A DNA stretch of 55,642 nucleotides from Candidatus Aegiribacteria sp. (GTDB taxonomy: Bacteria; Fermentibacterota; Fermentibacteria; Fermentibacterales; JCC-6): the NCBI GenBank assembly GCA_021108005.1, contig JAIORS010000134.1:1-55642 (forward strand), written 5' to 3'. Position 1 is the stretch's first letter; every line of letters begins with the position of its first letter. The notes below the pieces were generated by a model. The model made no database searches. It was not told the DNA's origin and saw only the letters and a program-made list of their open reading frames with translations. The translations under genes and the position numbers were made by a program. Positions 8,937-17,446 of the stretch are shown here, piece by piece.

Positions 8937-10924
8937 GGTTGGTCCATTCTCATTTCCGGGTAGTAACTTGAAAGTGTCTGTTTTTCGTGCGCTGCCATAC
9001 CCTCGAGGAGATTCGGCTTTATTCCGCTTAAACTGTTAATATACTCAATGCCGTGGGGGTTTCGCCGGTCATTCAGTTCACGCATTGTCTGCTCTTTGAT
9101 AATCTGATGCTCACCACCATAGAAATACTGATACAGTTGCGGATCGTTTATTCGTACCAGTTCCCTGCCTGTTATTAGATTGAGCCTCATAGGAACAGCT
9201 GGCGCTCCGTTCACTTTTTCGAACGGTTTTGCATCTCCGATCTTTTCAAAATAGAATTTCCTCTGATAATAGGTACAATGACGCGGATGTATCATCATGC
9301 AGAAATCGGTACAGCCCAAAAGGTCATGACCTAGAATAAACGCCTTTCTGAACAGAGACAGCAGAATCCCCCATCTTTCTCCATTCGAGAGGTCCGCATC
9401 TACAGCAAGAGCAGACAGTTCACAAACAAGAGAACCAGTTTCCCGGATTCTTGCGATCTCTTCACTGAAAAGCTCGTCGATTGGAAGCTTTCCATTAGTA
9501 TCTCTTACAAGAGTAAGTGTGCCGCAGACTTTCCCATCGTTTTTTACTATCAGTAAATGACTTGAAGGTAGAATATCGTGAAAACCAATTCTCATCGAAG
9601 ATGAATTTGATTGTTGAAGGCCGGTTTGGAAATACGTTCTATATACTAAATTGAATGCATCCTTCATCTCATCAATATTCCTGGTAAGTCTGGAATCCGC
9701 GAATTCACTGTTTTTATTTCCATCTTTGGAATCGATACTTTCACCTTCGCAATCATTTTCAATGATCATGTCGTCCACTGAAGCAGCGATATCTCCTATT
9801 GCAGTTGTACTATCACCTGAGTTTGAACATCTGTTACGAATCCGTGCAATCGACAGGCGCAGCCTTGCCAGAAAGGAGAAAAGCACCGCTTGAAAGGATC
9901 CTTTTAACATCTGTGGTGACTGGTTACAGCCGGCGCATACTTCTCCGGGTAAATACTGCTCTTTGTATTGCATAAGAGTATCTATCGATTCATACAGAAT
10001 ATTGCCCAGCGGATTTCGCACTGATTGATCGTTACAGCAGATAGAACTTCCATCTGCGGCAATAAAGAAATTGGCGTTCCAGAGACATGGGAATCTGAAA
10101 CACCTGACAAGGTCTCCTATCTCAGATGTACTATGGAAGAACCGCTTAAGCACAAGCTGCATTCTGATTTTCACTTCATTGACGGTCTGCCCGTTGTAGC
10201 GTCTGAAGAAATCGCTGTACATCTCTACTGCCGCAACGGAGTTGCGCAGCAAGCCGGAACGGTTACTTGTCGCGGGGAAAAGAACAAGTTCTATCTCTCT
10301 AAGTTCAACCCTTCGCGCGATTTCAGTTAAACTGTTAATCGTTTCGGGAAAATCACGTCTAATGATCTCAGTCTCTGGGGGGGAGATGTGCAAATAGAGT
10401 CTGGAAAGATATCCGCCCGCGCGGAGAGCCATCGCCTTTTCAATACCCGGCAGCACTCCGGACAGCAGGGCTTCTCCCTGCCCGCTGTCACCCTTCATTA
10501 TCAACCCGTACGATTCGGGATTGCTGGTCGGGAAAGAGATGATCAACGAAATGCAATTGTCTGCGAAGGGAGCCAATATCTCTGATTTATTTAACGATGA
10601 ACCGTTCGTGACAACGGAAATTTCCGGTGGAGGTACGATGGATGCATCCCATTCCCTGAGCATCTCGCCGAACATCCTTAACCTGTCAGCAAACTCCGGA
10701 TGCAGTGTCGCCTCGCCATCACCGGAATTAGCTACATAACGCACATATATACCGGATCCGGCAGCTTCAAGTATTCGCTCGATAAGGGTTCTTGTTACAA
10801 TATACGGCTGAAATTCTTTCGGGCCTCTGTAGTTCGTTTTATTAATACCGCACAACCTGCAGGAGTAGTTGCATATTCCATGAACAAGGCTGTTATTGAT
10901 CGATATGGGCCGACGCGTTCGCAT
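8933..10924 (-). CDS. Radical SAM/SPASM-like protein fused to a FeeM-like N-acyl amino acid synthase domain
   Basis: This 663-residue protein has two parts. The N-terminal half is a radical SAM domain with C18, C22 and C25 (ICNYSCRLCG) and a SPASM-like auxiliary cluster region at about 270-330 (CFRFPC, SICCND, GEVCAGC). The C-terminal part, about 430-620, resembles the GNAT-like N-acyl amino acid synthase FeeM and PEP-CTERM-associated acyltransferases. It reads AFNLVYRTYFQTG, then HLLIVKNDGKVCGTLTLV, LVCELSALAV, MIHPRHCTYYQRKFYFEKIG and NGAPAVPMRLNL. FeeM-type enzymes transfer an acyl chain from acyl carrier protein to an amino acid or related amine. A low-complexity acidic linker (about 370-420) separates the parts. 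The fusion suggests modification and acylation of one substrate. Domain calls are good; the substrate is unknown. Confidence 0.87.
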   Translation of the reverse strand: MRTRRPISINNSLVHGICNYSCRLCGINKTNYRGPKEFQPYIVTRTLIERILEAAGSGIYVRYVANSGDGEATLHPEFADRLRMFGEMLREWDASIVPPPEISVVTNGSSLNKSEILAPFADNCISLIISFPTSNPESYGLIMKGDSGQGEALLSGVLPGIEKAMALRAGGYLSRLYLHISPPETEIIRRDFPETINSLTEIARRVELREIELVLFPATSNRSGLLRNSVAAVEMYSDFFRRYNGQTVNEVKIRMQLVLKRFFHSTSEIGDLVRCFRFPCLWNANFFIAADGSSICCNDQSVRNPLGNILYESIDTLMQYKEQYLPGEVCAGCNQSPQMLKGSFQAVLFSFLARLRLSIARIRNRCSNSGDSTTAIGDIAASVDDMIIENDCEGESIDSKDGNKNSEFADSRLTRNIDEMKDAFNLVYRTYFQTGLQQSNSSSMRIGFHDILPSSHLLIVKNDGKVCGTLTLVRDTNGKLPIDELFSEEIARIRETGSLVCELSALAVDADLSNGERWGILLSLFRKAFILGHDLLGCTDFCMMIHPRHCTYYQRKFYFEKIGDAKPFEKVNGAPAVPMRLNLITGRELVRINDPQLYQYFYGGEHQIIKEQTMRELNDRRNPHGIEYINSLSGIKPNLLEGMAAHEKQTLSSYYPEMRMDQP

Positions 10925-11324
10925 ATATTGTTATCCTGTGAATCGAGATATGTATTTATACATAGACAGTCAACATAATAAAGCAAATATTCCATTCCGC
11001 TATTCAACCCCTAAACAACAGATTTCGTACCCCTAGAATTCAATACCTTTATTATACGAATAAATTGCGTACAGACAAATCACCTGTACAAAACGAACTT
11101 CGCGAATCCTCCTGGTAACACGTTCTGATAACTGAACGAAGAAAACGTGATTCTCAAACAGATATCCGGATAGTATGTATCATGCACCTATATTTGTATT
11201 TATTGCTATCGTGGAGTTGGATGATACGTCGATTATATTCGAGGTTGACTGTACACTGCGTCTGGAAGTAGTGTAACAAAGTGATAAATGCATATTGAAC
11301 ATATAAACCGGAAGAACAAGCAAA
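10925..11324. other. 400-base intergenic region with inverted repeats between divergent genes
   Basis: This spacer separates the radical SAM-FeeM gene (minus) from a membrane histidine kinase gene (plus). It holds a 6-bp inverted repeat with a 9-base gap (GTACAG at 11069, CTGTAC at 11084) and a looser nested one near 11119-11150 (CACGTTC ... GAAC ... AACGTG). It also holds two copies of CCCCTA about 22 bases apart near 11010-11036. These could be operators. I see no gene or structured RNA. Confidence 0.4.
11245..11274 (+). promoter_or_regulatory. Candidate sigma-70-type promoter of the membrane histidine kinase
   Basis: TTGACT (11245-11250) and TAGTGT (11269-11274) are separated by 18 bases, giving a leader of about 45 bases before the ATG at 11325. 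The same TAGTGT -10 element recurs with a consensus TTGACA in front of the gene at 37627. Confidence 0.4.
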
Positions 11325-14084
11325 ATGAAAGCGGAGAAGAAATACACTGTTTATAGAAGTCTTGTTTCAATTTCCTTCGGTCTGCTTGGGTTTGCGGCAA
11401 ATTTCGTTACTATAGATTTTTCTTTCCCTCCATATACCGCGACGGTTCTGATAGGTCTTTTGTTTCCGTTACTGATAACGCTTGCCTGGGGATGGAAATA
11501 CGGTTTGCTGTCCGCTTTGGCCGGTGGTTGTCAAACGATGTGGTGGCTGTGGGGTCCTGCCAACGGTTATGCCACATTGTTCGTTGTGCCGCCATTTACA
11601 ATCTGGATAGTATGGCATGGTTATTTTGCGAACCTTCGCAGAAAACAGAAGAAATGTAAATGGTGGCTGAGCATGTACGCTGTTGAATTTCCATTTCGAA
11701 TACTGAACACAATTAATCTCTATACATTATCAAGATGGGCTATTACATGGAATCCACCTGCCTGGGGGTTGGCTCCGGCTTCATCAAACGTAATCCCGAT
11801 GAGCTTTTCACACTTCGTAGTAATAAAGCAGTTCGTTGTAGCTTACATAATTCTGCTGTTGGCGGACGTACTATTGAACCTTGGTATCGTAAGAAAATTC
11901 CTCAAATTAAGAAAAAGCATTTCATACAGGAAAACAGCTCATATCATAGGCTTTGCGCTTCTGATCGGCGCTTTCTTCTGGATTGTTGACAGCTTTCTCG
12001 GATACTATACATTTCATTCCGGCAGTTCTTTTCTCGATTTGTTTGCTCTGAGAATTCCATCTTACGTACTGTACATGCGAGCCGCGCTTATTCTTGCCTG
12101 TCTGACAGGGGGAGTAGTAGCATCAGGGTTCCTCCGCAAACAGCACGAAAACGAAGTCATTCTGCGGGAAAGCGAGGAAAAATTAAGGTTAATCAGTGAT
12201 TCCGCAGAAGACTCGATAATAATGATGAACAATGATGGAAATGTCTGTCATTGGAACAAAGCGTCAGAGGAAATGTTCGGTTATAAAGCGGAAGACATTA
12301 TTGGAAAGAATCTTCACGCGACTCTTATGCCGCCACGTTTTATTGAAGTCTTTCGAAAGGGTTTCAGGAAATTCGCGGATTCTGGCAAAGGGCCTGCTAT
12401 CGGGAAAACAATGGAAATGGTGGCCTTGAAGAAGGACGGGACAGAATTTCCGGTAGAGCTGTCAATCTCTTCCGTGAGAATAAAGGATAAATGGGGCGCG
12501 GTGAGCATTGTAAGAGATATCACCGAGCGAAGGAAAGCAACGGAAGCGCTTCGCGAGAGTGAGAAACGCTTCCGGCAGGTATCCGAATGCGCGGAGGAAT
12601 GGATATGGGAAGTTGATGCAAATGCATTGTATACCTACGCAAGCCCTGTAGTGGAGAAGCTGATTGGATACAAACCTGAGGAAATCGTGGGAAAGAAGCA
12701 TTCGTACGATCTATTCCACACTGATGATATTGAGCCGCTGAAAAAAGCAACCCTTGAAATATTTTCTGAAAAGAAACCACTTTTCAGATTTCCGAATCGT
12801 AACGTTCATAAAAACGGAAACATCGTATGGCTCCTGACAAGCGGCCTTCCAATCCTTGACGAAGAAGGAAACCTGCTAGGTTATCGAGGCACGGACATCG
12901 ACATCACCGAACAAAAGAAATTGGAAAGACAGAAGGAGATACTGCAGAAAAAACTATTCAAGACGGAGAAACTGGAAACCATAGGTACTCTGGCAGGCGG
13001 AATCGCTCACGATTTCAATAATATCCTTACTCCAATTATCGGTTATACCGACATGGCTCTGTCGAACCTGCCATCTGATAATCCTGTCCGCACAGATCTT
13101 GAAGAGATCCTTAATGGAGCCAACCGCGCTAAAGATCTTGTTAATCAGATACTGACATTCAGCCAGCAGATGGAAAAAGAAAAAGAACCGCTTCGACTGC
13201 ACCTGATTGTAAATGAAGCGTTAAAACTGATGCGTCCATCCATCCCGGCAACGATTGAAATCAAGCGGAATATCGACGAATCCTGTCCGGTGATTCTTGC
13301 CGACCCGATACAGATGCATGAGGTTGTTGTGAATTTATGTACTAACGCTTACCAGGCGATGGAAAGGGAAGGAGGAGTAATTACTATTGAATTGAAACCT
13401 GCATATGTTGATAAAACCATTGCAGATTCTTATCCTAACCTCAAGCAGGGGAAATACATTCGTCTGACTGTCAGCGATACGGGTCACGGAATAATCGACG
13501 ATATACTGGGTCATATTTTCGAACCATTTTTCACAACTAAAGGCTATAGCAAGGGCAGTGGTATGGGCCTTTCGATAGTACATGGCATTGTACAGAGCCA
13601 TGACGGAGAAATCATTGTATACAGCGAACCGGGCAAAGGCACGGCATTTCATATATATCTCCCTGTTACAGAAGAGGCTGAAAAACCAGTTAAGGTAAAA
13701 GACGATTCTCTTCATTACGGACATGAGGCGATTCTTATCGTTGATGATGAGGAAGCTGTTACAAGGATGCTGGAAAAAATTCTAAGGCAGCTTGGCTACG
13801 AAGTTGATGCTTTTAATACTCCTGCTGACGCACTGGAGTCATTTCGCAAAGCTGAAAACAAATACGATATTGTACTCACCGATTTAACCATGCCAGGAAT
13901 GACCGGACTGGATCTGGCAGAAGAAATAAGAAAACTTCATTCGGAGATTCCTATAGTACTTATGACAGGTTACGGTCTGCAAAATCATGAAGATATCCGG
14001 CGGAAGAATGTCAGTAAGATAGTTGGGAAACCAATTGATATTCGGGAATTGACTTCAACTATCCGAGACATACTGAGAAGCTGA
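11325..14084 (+). CDS. Membrane hybrid histidine kinase (multi-TM sensor - PAS - PAS - HisKA - HATPase - REC)
   Basis: This 919-residue protein starts with about 275 residues holding six to eight hydrophobic segments, an integral-membrane sensor of a kind I cannot name. PAS 1 spans about 285-405 (DSIIMMNNDGNVCHWNKASE) and PAS 2 about 410-535 (WIWEVDANALYTYASP). HisKA follows, with the phospho-acceptor His in GGIAHDFNNILTPIIGY. The HATPase has N-box NLCTNAYQAM, G1 DTGHGI and G2 GSGMGLS. A receiver domain closes the protein at about 795-915, with DDEE, Asp in VLTDLTMPGM and Lys in VGKPID. The kinase core is close in type to that of the 4051-6144 gene, so the two may be paralogues. The ribosome binding site (GGAAGA) is weak. 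The gene is divergent from the radical SAM-FeeM gene. Confidence 0.93.
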   Translation: MKAEKKYTVYRSLVSISFGLLGFAANFVTIDFSFPPYTATVLIGLLFPLLITLAWGWKYGLLSALAGGCQTMWWLWGPANGYATLFVVPPFTIWIVWHGYFANLRRKQKKCKWWLSMYAVEFPFRILNTINLYTLSRWAITWNPPAWGLAPASSNVIPMSFSHFVVIKQFVVAYIILLLADVLLNLGIVRKFLKLRKSISYRKTAHIIGFALLIGAFFWIVDSFLGYYTFHSGSSFLDLFALRIPSYVLYMRAALILACLTGGVVASGFLRKQHENEVILRESEEKLRLISDSAEDSIIMMNNDGNVCHWNKASEEMFGYKAEDIIGKNLHATLMPPRFIEVFRKGFRKFADSGKGPAIGKTMEMVALKKDGTEFPVELSISSVRIKDKWGAVSIVRDITERRKATEALRESEKRFRQVSECAEEWIWEVDANALYTYASPVVEKLIGYKPEEIVGKKHSYDLFHTDDIEPLKKATLEIFSEKKPLFRFPNRNVHKNGNIVWLLTSGLPILDEEGNLLGYRGTDIDITEQKKLERQKEILQKKLFKTEKLETIGTLAGGIAHDFNNILTPIIGYTDMALSNLPSDNPVRTDLEEILNGANRAKDLVNQILTFSQQMEKEKEPLRLHLIVNEALKLMRPSIPATIEIKRNIDESCPVILADPIQMHEVVVNLCTNAYQAMEREGGVITIELKPAYVDKTIADSYPNLKQGKYIRLTVSDTGHGIIDDILGHIFEPFFTTKGYSKGSGMGLSIVHGIVQSHDGEIIVYSEPGKGTAFHIYLPVTEEAEKPVKVKDDSLHYGHEAILIVDDEEAVTRMLEKILRQLGYEVDAFNTPADALESFRKAENKYDIVLTDLTMPGMTGLDLAEEIRKLHSEIPIVLMTGYGLQNHEDIRRKNVSKIVGKPIDIRELTSTIRDILRS

Positions 14085-14154
14085 TACCATCCTGCAATGT
14101 TCTGATCGATATTTCCTTATAGCAATATCAGCAAATAAAATGATGATAGATGGT

Positions 14155-15870
14155 CTATCTGGTGGATTTTTTCTGAAAGTGACCCGGAAGTGATTCCAGC
14201 TGGTTCTTTTTCAGTGAAGGTTTTCGGGCCACATAAATCTCTTCACCAGTTTCCGGATTGATACCGGTAAGGTACATAGCCGTTGCCATGGTCATGGGAG
14301 TTGGAAGGAATATCTGAGCCTTTTCGGGCCGCATGCGCTGGCTCCTGAGTTCTGCTGCCGCCCTGTGCATCTGTTTCATATCGCAGCCAGGAGCAGCAAC
14401 GAGTATGTAAGGTTCTATATACTGTTCTTTACCCGCTTCTTGCGAGATATCTTCAAAAAGAACCTTGAATCTTCTCCAAATATCGGGGGGAGGTTTCCTC
14501 ATCAGTTTCAGAACATCCGGATCGAAGTGTTCAGGAGCAATCTTAAGGTATCCAGACACGTTATCCCTTACCAGTTTTTCAATGAAGCCCCTGTCGCGAA
14601 GGGCTACATCGAATCGTATACCGCTGGAAACAAAAACATTTCGTACACCGGAGATGTTCGCGACTGCATCCAGAAGTTCAATATACGGGCTGTGGTCCGT
14701 TTTAAAATTCTCGCAGATGTCGGGATACAGGCATGAATACCTTCTGCATTCGTGAAGAGCTTCGCCGCCGGCGCAGCCAAGACCGTAAAGATTAGCGGTG
14801 GGGCCACCCAGATCGGTAACCGTTCCCCTGAAATATGGTTTGCCTGTAAGCGTTTTTACTTCCCGTACGACTGAATTGCGGCTCCTGCTGCTTATCAGTT
14901 TTCCCTGGTGCAGCCCCAGGGCGCAGAAACTACAGCCTCCCGCACAACCACGAACAACTGTAATCGAATTCTGTATCATACTGAACGCCGGAATCTCTTC
15001 GGTGTAAATCGGATGAGGTTCCCTGGAGTATGGCAGATCGTATACACTGTCCATCTCATCGGTACTCAACGGATATTGTGGCGGATAGACGATAACAGCA
15101 CGGCTGTCGGCCTTCTGAATAAGAGTGGAGCCTGAAAAGGGGCTGATTTCACTCTCAAGAATCTTAGTCGTTTCCATGAACGAATCCGAACTGCTTGAGA
15201 CCTCTTCGTGCGAAGGCAGTTCGATGTACTGATCAAGATCCATTTCGCAAAGGGATTTTTCGCTGGTGTAAACCGCGGTACCCCTGATTCCACTGATATC
15301 CCGACCGGATGACAGGGCACCGGCAATTTCGCCCGTCGCTTTTTCTCCCATTCCGTATACAAGAATATCCGCTTTTGTATCGAGCAGAATTGATTTTCTG
15401 ACCCTGTCGCTCCAGTAATCGTAATGACTCAGCCTTCTCAGGCTGGCTTCTATACCCCCAATTACTACCGGAACACCAGGCATCGTTCTCTGAGCGAGGT
15501 TTACGTATTTCATCAATGCCCTGTCAGGCCTTCTCCCGGGCTTTCCCCCTTCGGAATATGCGTCGTTGGAGCGGATTCTTTTTAGAGATGTATAATGGTT
15601 AACCATGGAATCCATCGCCCCTGAAGTTATTCCAACGAATAGCTTCGGAACACCGAGCCGCAGGAAATCATCAGGTGACGAAATATCCGGCTGGGGAATG
15701 ATTCCCACCCTATAACCCATGTTTTCAAGATACCTGCCTATGACAGCCGCTCCGAAGGAAGGATGATCTACATATGCATCCCCGGTAATCAGTATGATAT
15801 CGCAGAAATCCCATTCAAGGGTTTCCATCTCTTTCCGTGTAACCGGTAAAAAGGAAACTGCTTTTATCAT
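14155..15870 (-). CDS. ygiQ: YgiQ family radical SAM protein
   Basis: The product belongs to the YgiQ (UPF0313) radical SAM family. It has the diagnostic N-terminus FLPVTRKEME, then DIILITGDAYVDHPSFGAAV, and the cluster motif CxxxCxxC in RGCAGGCSFCALGLHQGK. A later block is ISSRSRNSVV. The family has a conserved N-terminal extension with B12-domain-like folds, but its reaction is not firmly known. At about 570 residues it is slightly shorter than the usual 600-740. I chose the ATG at 15870, preceded by GGGAG at good spacing, rather than the TTG four codons upstream, which has no usable spacing. It stands alone on the minus strand, divergent from the PUR-domain gene. Confidence 0.92.
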   Translation of the reverse strand: MIKAVSFLPVTRKEMETLEWDFCDIILITGDAYVDHPSFGAAVIGRYLENMGYRVGIIPQPDISSPDDFLRLGVPKLFVGITSGAMDSMVNHYTSLKRIRSNDAYSEGGKPGRRPDRALMKYVNLAQRTMPGVPVVIGGIEASLRRLSHYDYWSDRVRKSILLDTKADILVYGMGEKATGEIAGALSSGRDISGIRGTAVYTSEKSLCEMDLDQYIELPSHEEVSSSSDSFMETTKILESEISPFSGSTLIQKADSRAVIVYPPQYPLSTDEMDSVYDLPYSREPHPIYTEEIPAFSMIQNSITVVRGCAGGCSFCALGLHQGKLISSRSRNSVVREVKTLTGKPYFRGTVTDLGGPTANLYGLGCAGGEALHECRRYSCLYPDICENFKTDHSPYIELLDAVANISGVRNVFVSSGIRFDVALRDRGFIEKLVRDNVSGYLKIAPEHFDPDVLKLMRKPPPDIWRRFKVLFEDISQEAGKEQYIEPYILVAAPGCDMKQMHRAAAELRSQRMRPEKAQIFLPTPMTMATAMYLTGINPETGEEIYVARKPSLKKNQLESLPGHFQKKSTR

Positions 15871-15990
15871 AATTTCTCCCAATTCCTTCCCGAATCATGA
15901 AGGTACTTGAAGCAGGCGGGTATTGACAAGCCCTTAAAAAAAGCGGACACTGGTGGTGAACGGATGTTTACACTGAAGGGAGAAGAAGAA

Positions 15991-16440
15991 ATGGGTAACC
16001 AGAACGAATCATTGTTCAGCGGAAGGGTGTTGGCCGGAAGAACAACTTACTTCATAGATGTAAGGCAGGCCGTCAACGACAGGTTCTACCTTTCATTAAC
16101 GGAATCCCGCAGAGTATCCGATTCCGATTTCGACCAGAACAGGGTTTTTCTTTTCGAAGAAAACCTTGAAGAAATTGGTGCCATGCTCTCAGAAGCAGCT
16201 GATGAACTCAGGATGGCCGCCGAAAAAAGAGGAAACCTGCCACAGGATGGCTCATCCGGCAAGTACGAACGCAGCGGAAAAACCTGGACAGAGGAAGAAG
16301 AAAGTATTCTGCAGGAAGAATTCCGAAAAAATACACTGCGAGACGATATTGCATCTAAATTGAAAAGAAGCAGCTATGCAATAACCCTCAGACTGGAAAA
16401 GCTGGGTCTTATAGAAAAGGAGGAAAAAGCAGTAGTGTAA
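15991..16440 (+). CDS. PUR-domain (DUF3276) nucleic-acid-binding protein with C-terminal helical extension
   Basis: A small protein of 149 residues from the chosen start. The first part reads SLFSGRVLAGRTTYFIDVRQ, then RFYLSLTESRRV, the pattern of the DUF3276/PUR-alpha-like family (one PUR repeat). These proteins bind single-stranded DNA or RNA; the Borrelia member BpuR is a known post-transcriptional regulator. After the PUR repeat a second part (KTWTEEEESILQEEF ... DDIASKLKRSSYAITLRLEK) looks like a helix-turn-helix or SANT-like module, not usual for the short members. I chose the ATG at 15991, which has AGGGAG upstream. Starts at 15964 (ATG) and 15907 (TTG) would add an unconserved N-terminus. 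Confidence 0.82.
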   Translation: MGNQNESLFSGRVLAGRTTYFIDVRQAVNDRFYLSLTESRRVSDSDFDQNRVFLFEENLEEIGAMLSEAADELRMAAEKRGNLPQDGSSGKYERSGKTWTEEEESILQEEFRKNTLRDDIASKLKRSSYAITLRLEKLGLIEKEEKAVV

Positions 16441-16468
16441 AAATACAGCTCAAGATCAGGGGTAATTG

Positions 16469-16912
16469 TCAATTCAATTCTGCTGATTCTCTGATGGCTT
16501 CAACCCATTTTTCAAGATCAGCTACAAGCCATGCTGCGGAATCCGTACCCCCCGTATCATTCCTGAAATCAATTTTCAGGAGTTTCCTCCCCTTCGTCTT
16601 TCCCAGAAAACTCCTGGGAGTCTCAACAGAGGTAATGCTGCGAAGCGGTACCAGTATTTCTTTTTTTGGCAGGAGCATCCTGAAGTAAAGTTGTGAAGAT
16701 GTAAGCAGAAGAGTACCGTTACCTCTTACCTGTTTCATTCCTCGGGATTTTATCCCGAACAGGTTCGCCACAGGGGATGTAATAATCCTGCTGTGCTCAG
16801 GATATCTCATCGATATTTCCGCCATGGCGGAATAGTTGAGCTTTCGAACCAGAAGTACAAGCCCCATCATGAGAAACAGTGAACCTGCTATGAAATAGAC
16901 TGCTATGTGCAT
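16469..16912 (-). CDS. Membrane-anchored hypothetical protein with PH-like fold
   Basis: A 147-residue protein with one N-terminal membrane helix (about 3-24, YFIAGSLFLMMGLVLLV). The rest is a beta-rich region, GNGTLLLTSSQLYFRMLLPK then LVPLRSITSVE and KLLKIDFRN. This resembles bacterial PH or GRAM-like domains, which take the pattern G-x-L-x-L-T-x-x-R-L-x-F ... I-P-L-x-x-I-x-x-V. It ends in a helix (WLVADLEKWVEAIRE). No function can be assigned. It starts 41 bases after the lipoprotein gene ends on the same strand, so the two probably share a transcript. A GGGAGA lies upstream of the ATG. Confidence 0.65.
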   Translation of the reverse strand: MHIAVYFIAGSLFLMMGLVLLVRKLNYSAMAEISMRYPEHSRIITSPVANLFGIKSRGMKQVRGNGTLLLTSSQLYFRMLLPKKEILVPLRSITSVETPRSFLGKTKGRKLLKIDFRNDTGGTDSAAWLVADLEKWVEAIRESAELN

Positions 16913-16953
16913 AAGAACAATTCTCCCGTACTACTCTTCAGGTTTTCAGCCGA

Positions 16954-17328
16954 TCACATATCGACTATTACCCACTTCCCATCCGAATTCAATTCCAGAT
17001 CCATATCTTCATCATCGGTATCCGTCTCGCCGGAACCGATCTCCTTAATTGTAATCTTGTATTCAATTTCCACTTCGGTGCTATCGTTATCGTAATCGAT
17101 CTCATCTATAGAAAATGACACAATTTCAATTCCATCAAGCATAGCTTCGTTGAACTCTGCCTGCATTTCCGTTGACATGTAACTCTTCATTTCATCGTAT
17201 TGCCTTGCTTGTGCTGCCTCAAGCATACTTTGCGCGATTTCTCGCGGTCCCGCGGGTGTGGATGATCCGCACGATACTGCTCCCGTAAGAATGATCATCA
17301 ATACTGCGACTACAGTTACTTTTAACAT
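16954..17328 (-). CDS. Small lipoprotein, DUF4878-like
   Basis: A 124-residue exported lipoprotein. The signal peptide ends in the lipobox LTGAVSC, and the mature part begins at that Cys. The body is acidic and has the layout of small NTF2-like or DUF4878-like lipoproteins: a helix (REIAQSMLEAAQARQYDEMKS), then strands (VEIEYKITIKEIG and DGKWVIVDM). The preferred start is the ATG at 17328, which has a strong GGAGGGG just upstream; the ATG five codons earlier has none. It lies upstream of the PH-like membrane protein on the same strand. Its role in the envelope is unknown. Confidence 0.75.
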   Translation of the reverse strand: MLKVTVVAVLMIILTGAVSCGSSTPAGPREIAQSMLEAAQARQYDEMKSYMSTEMQAEFNEAMLDGIEIVSFSIDEIDYDNDSTEVEIEYKITIKEIGSGETDTDDEDMDLELNSDGKWVIVDM

Positions 17329-17446
17329 TTCCCCTCCATTCACCCCTCACGCATTGAAGGATACATCAATGATGACACGGGATTCAACATTTAAATGCAA
17401 CCTTGGCGAAATCCCGCTTGCCTATTAGTGTCAGTACTCAATACTA

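Noticed and set aside
14085-14154. Terminator between the membrane kinase and YgiQ genes
   Set aside because: Only a weak 6-bp pairing (GATATT/AATATC) with no T tract is present.
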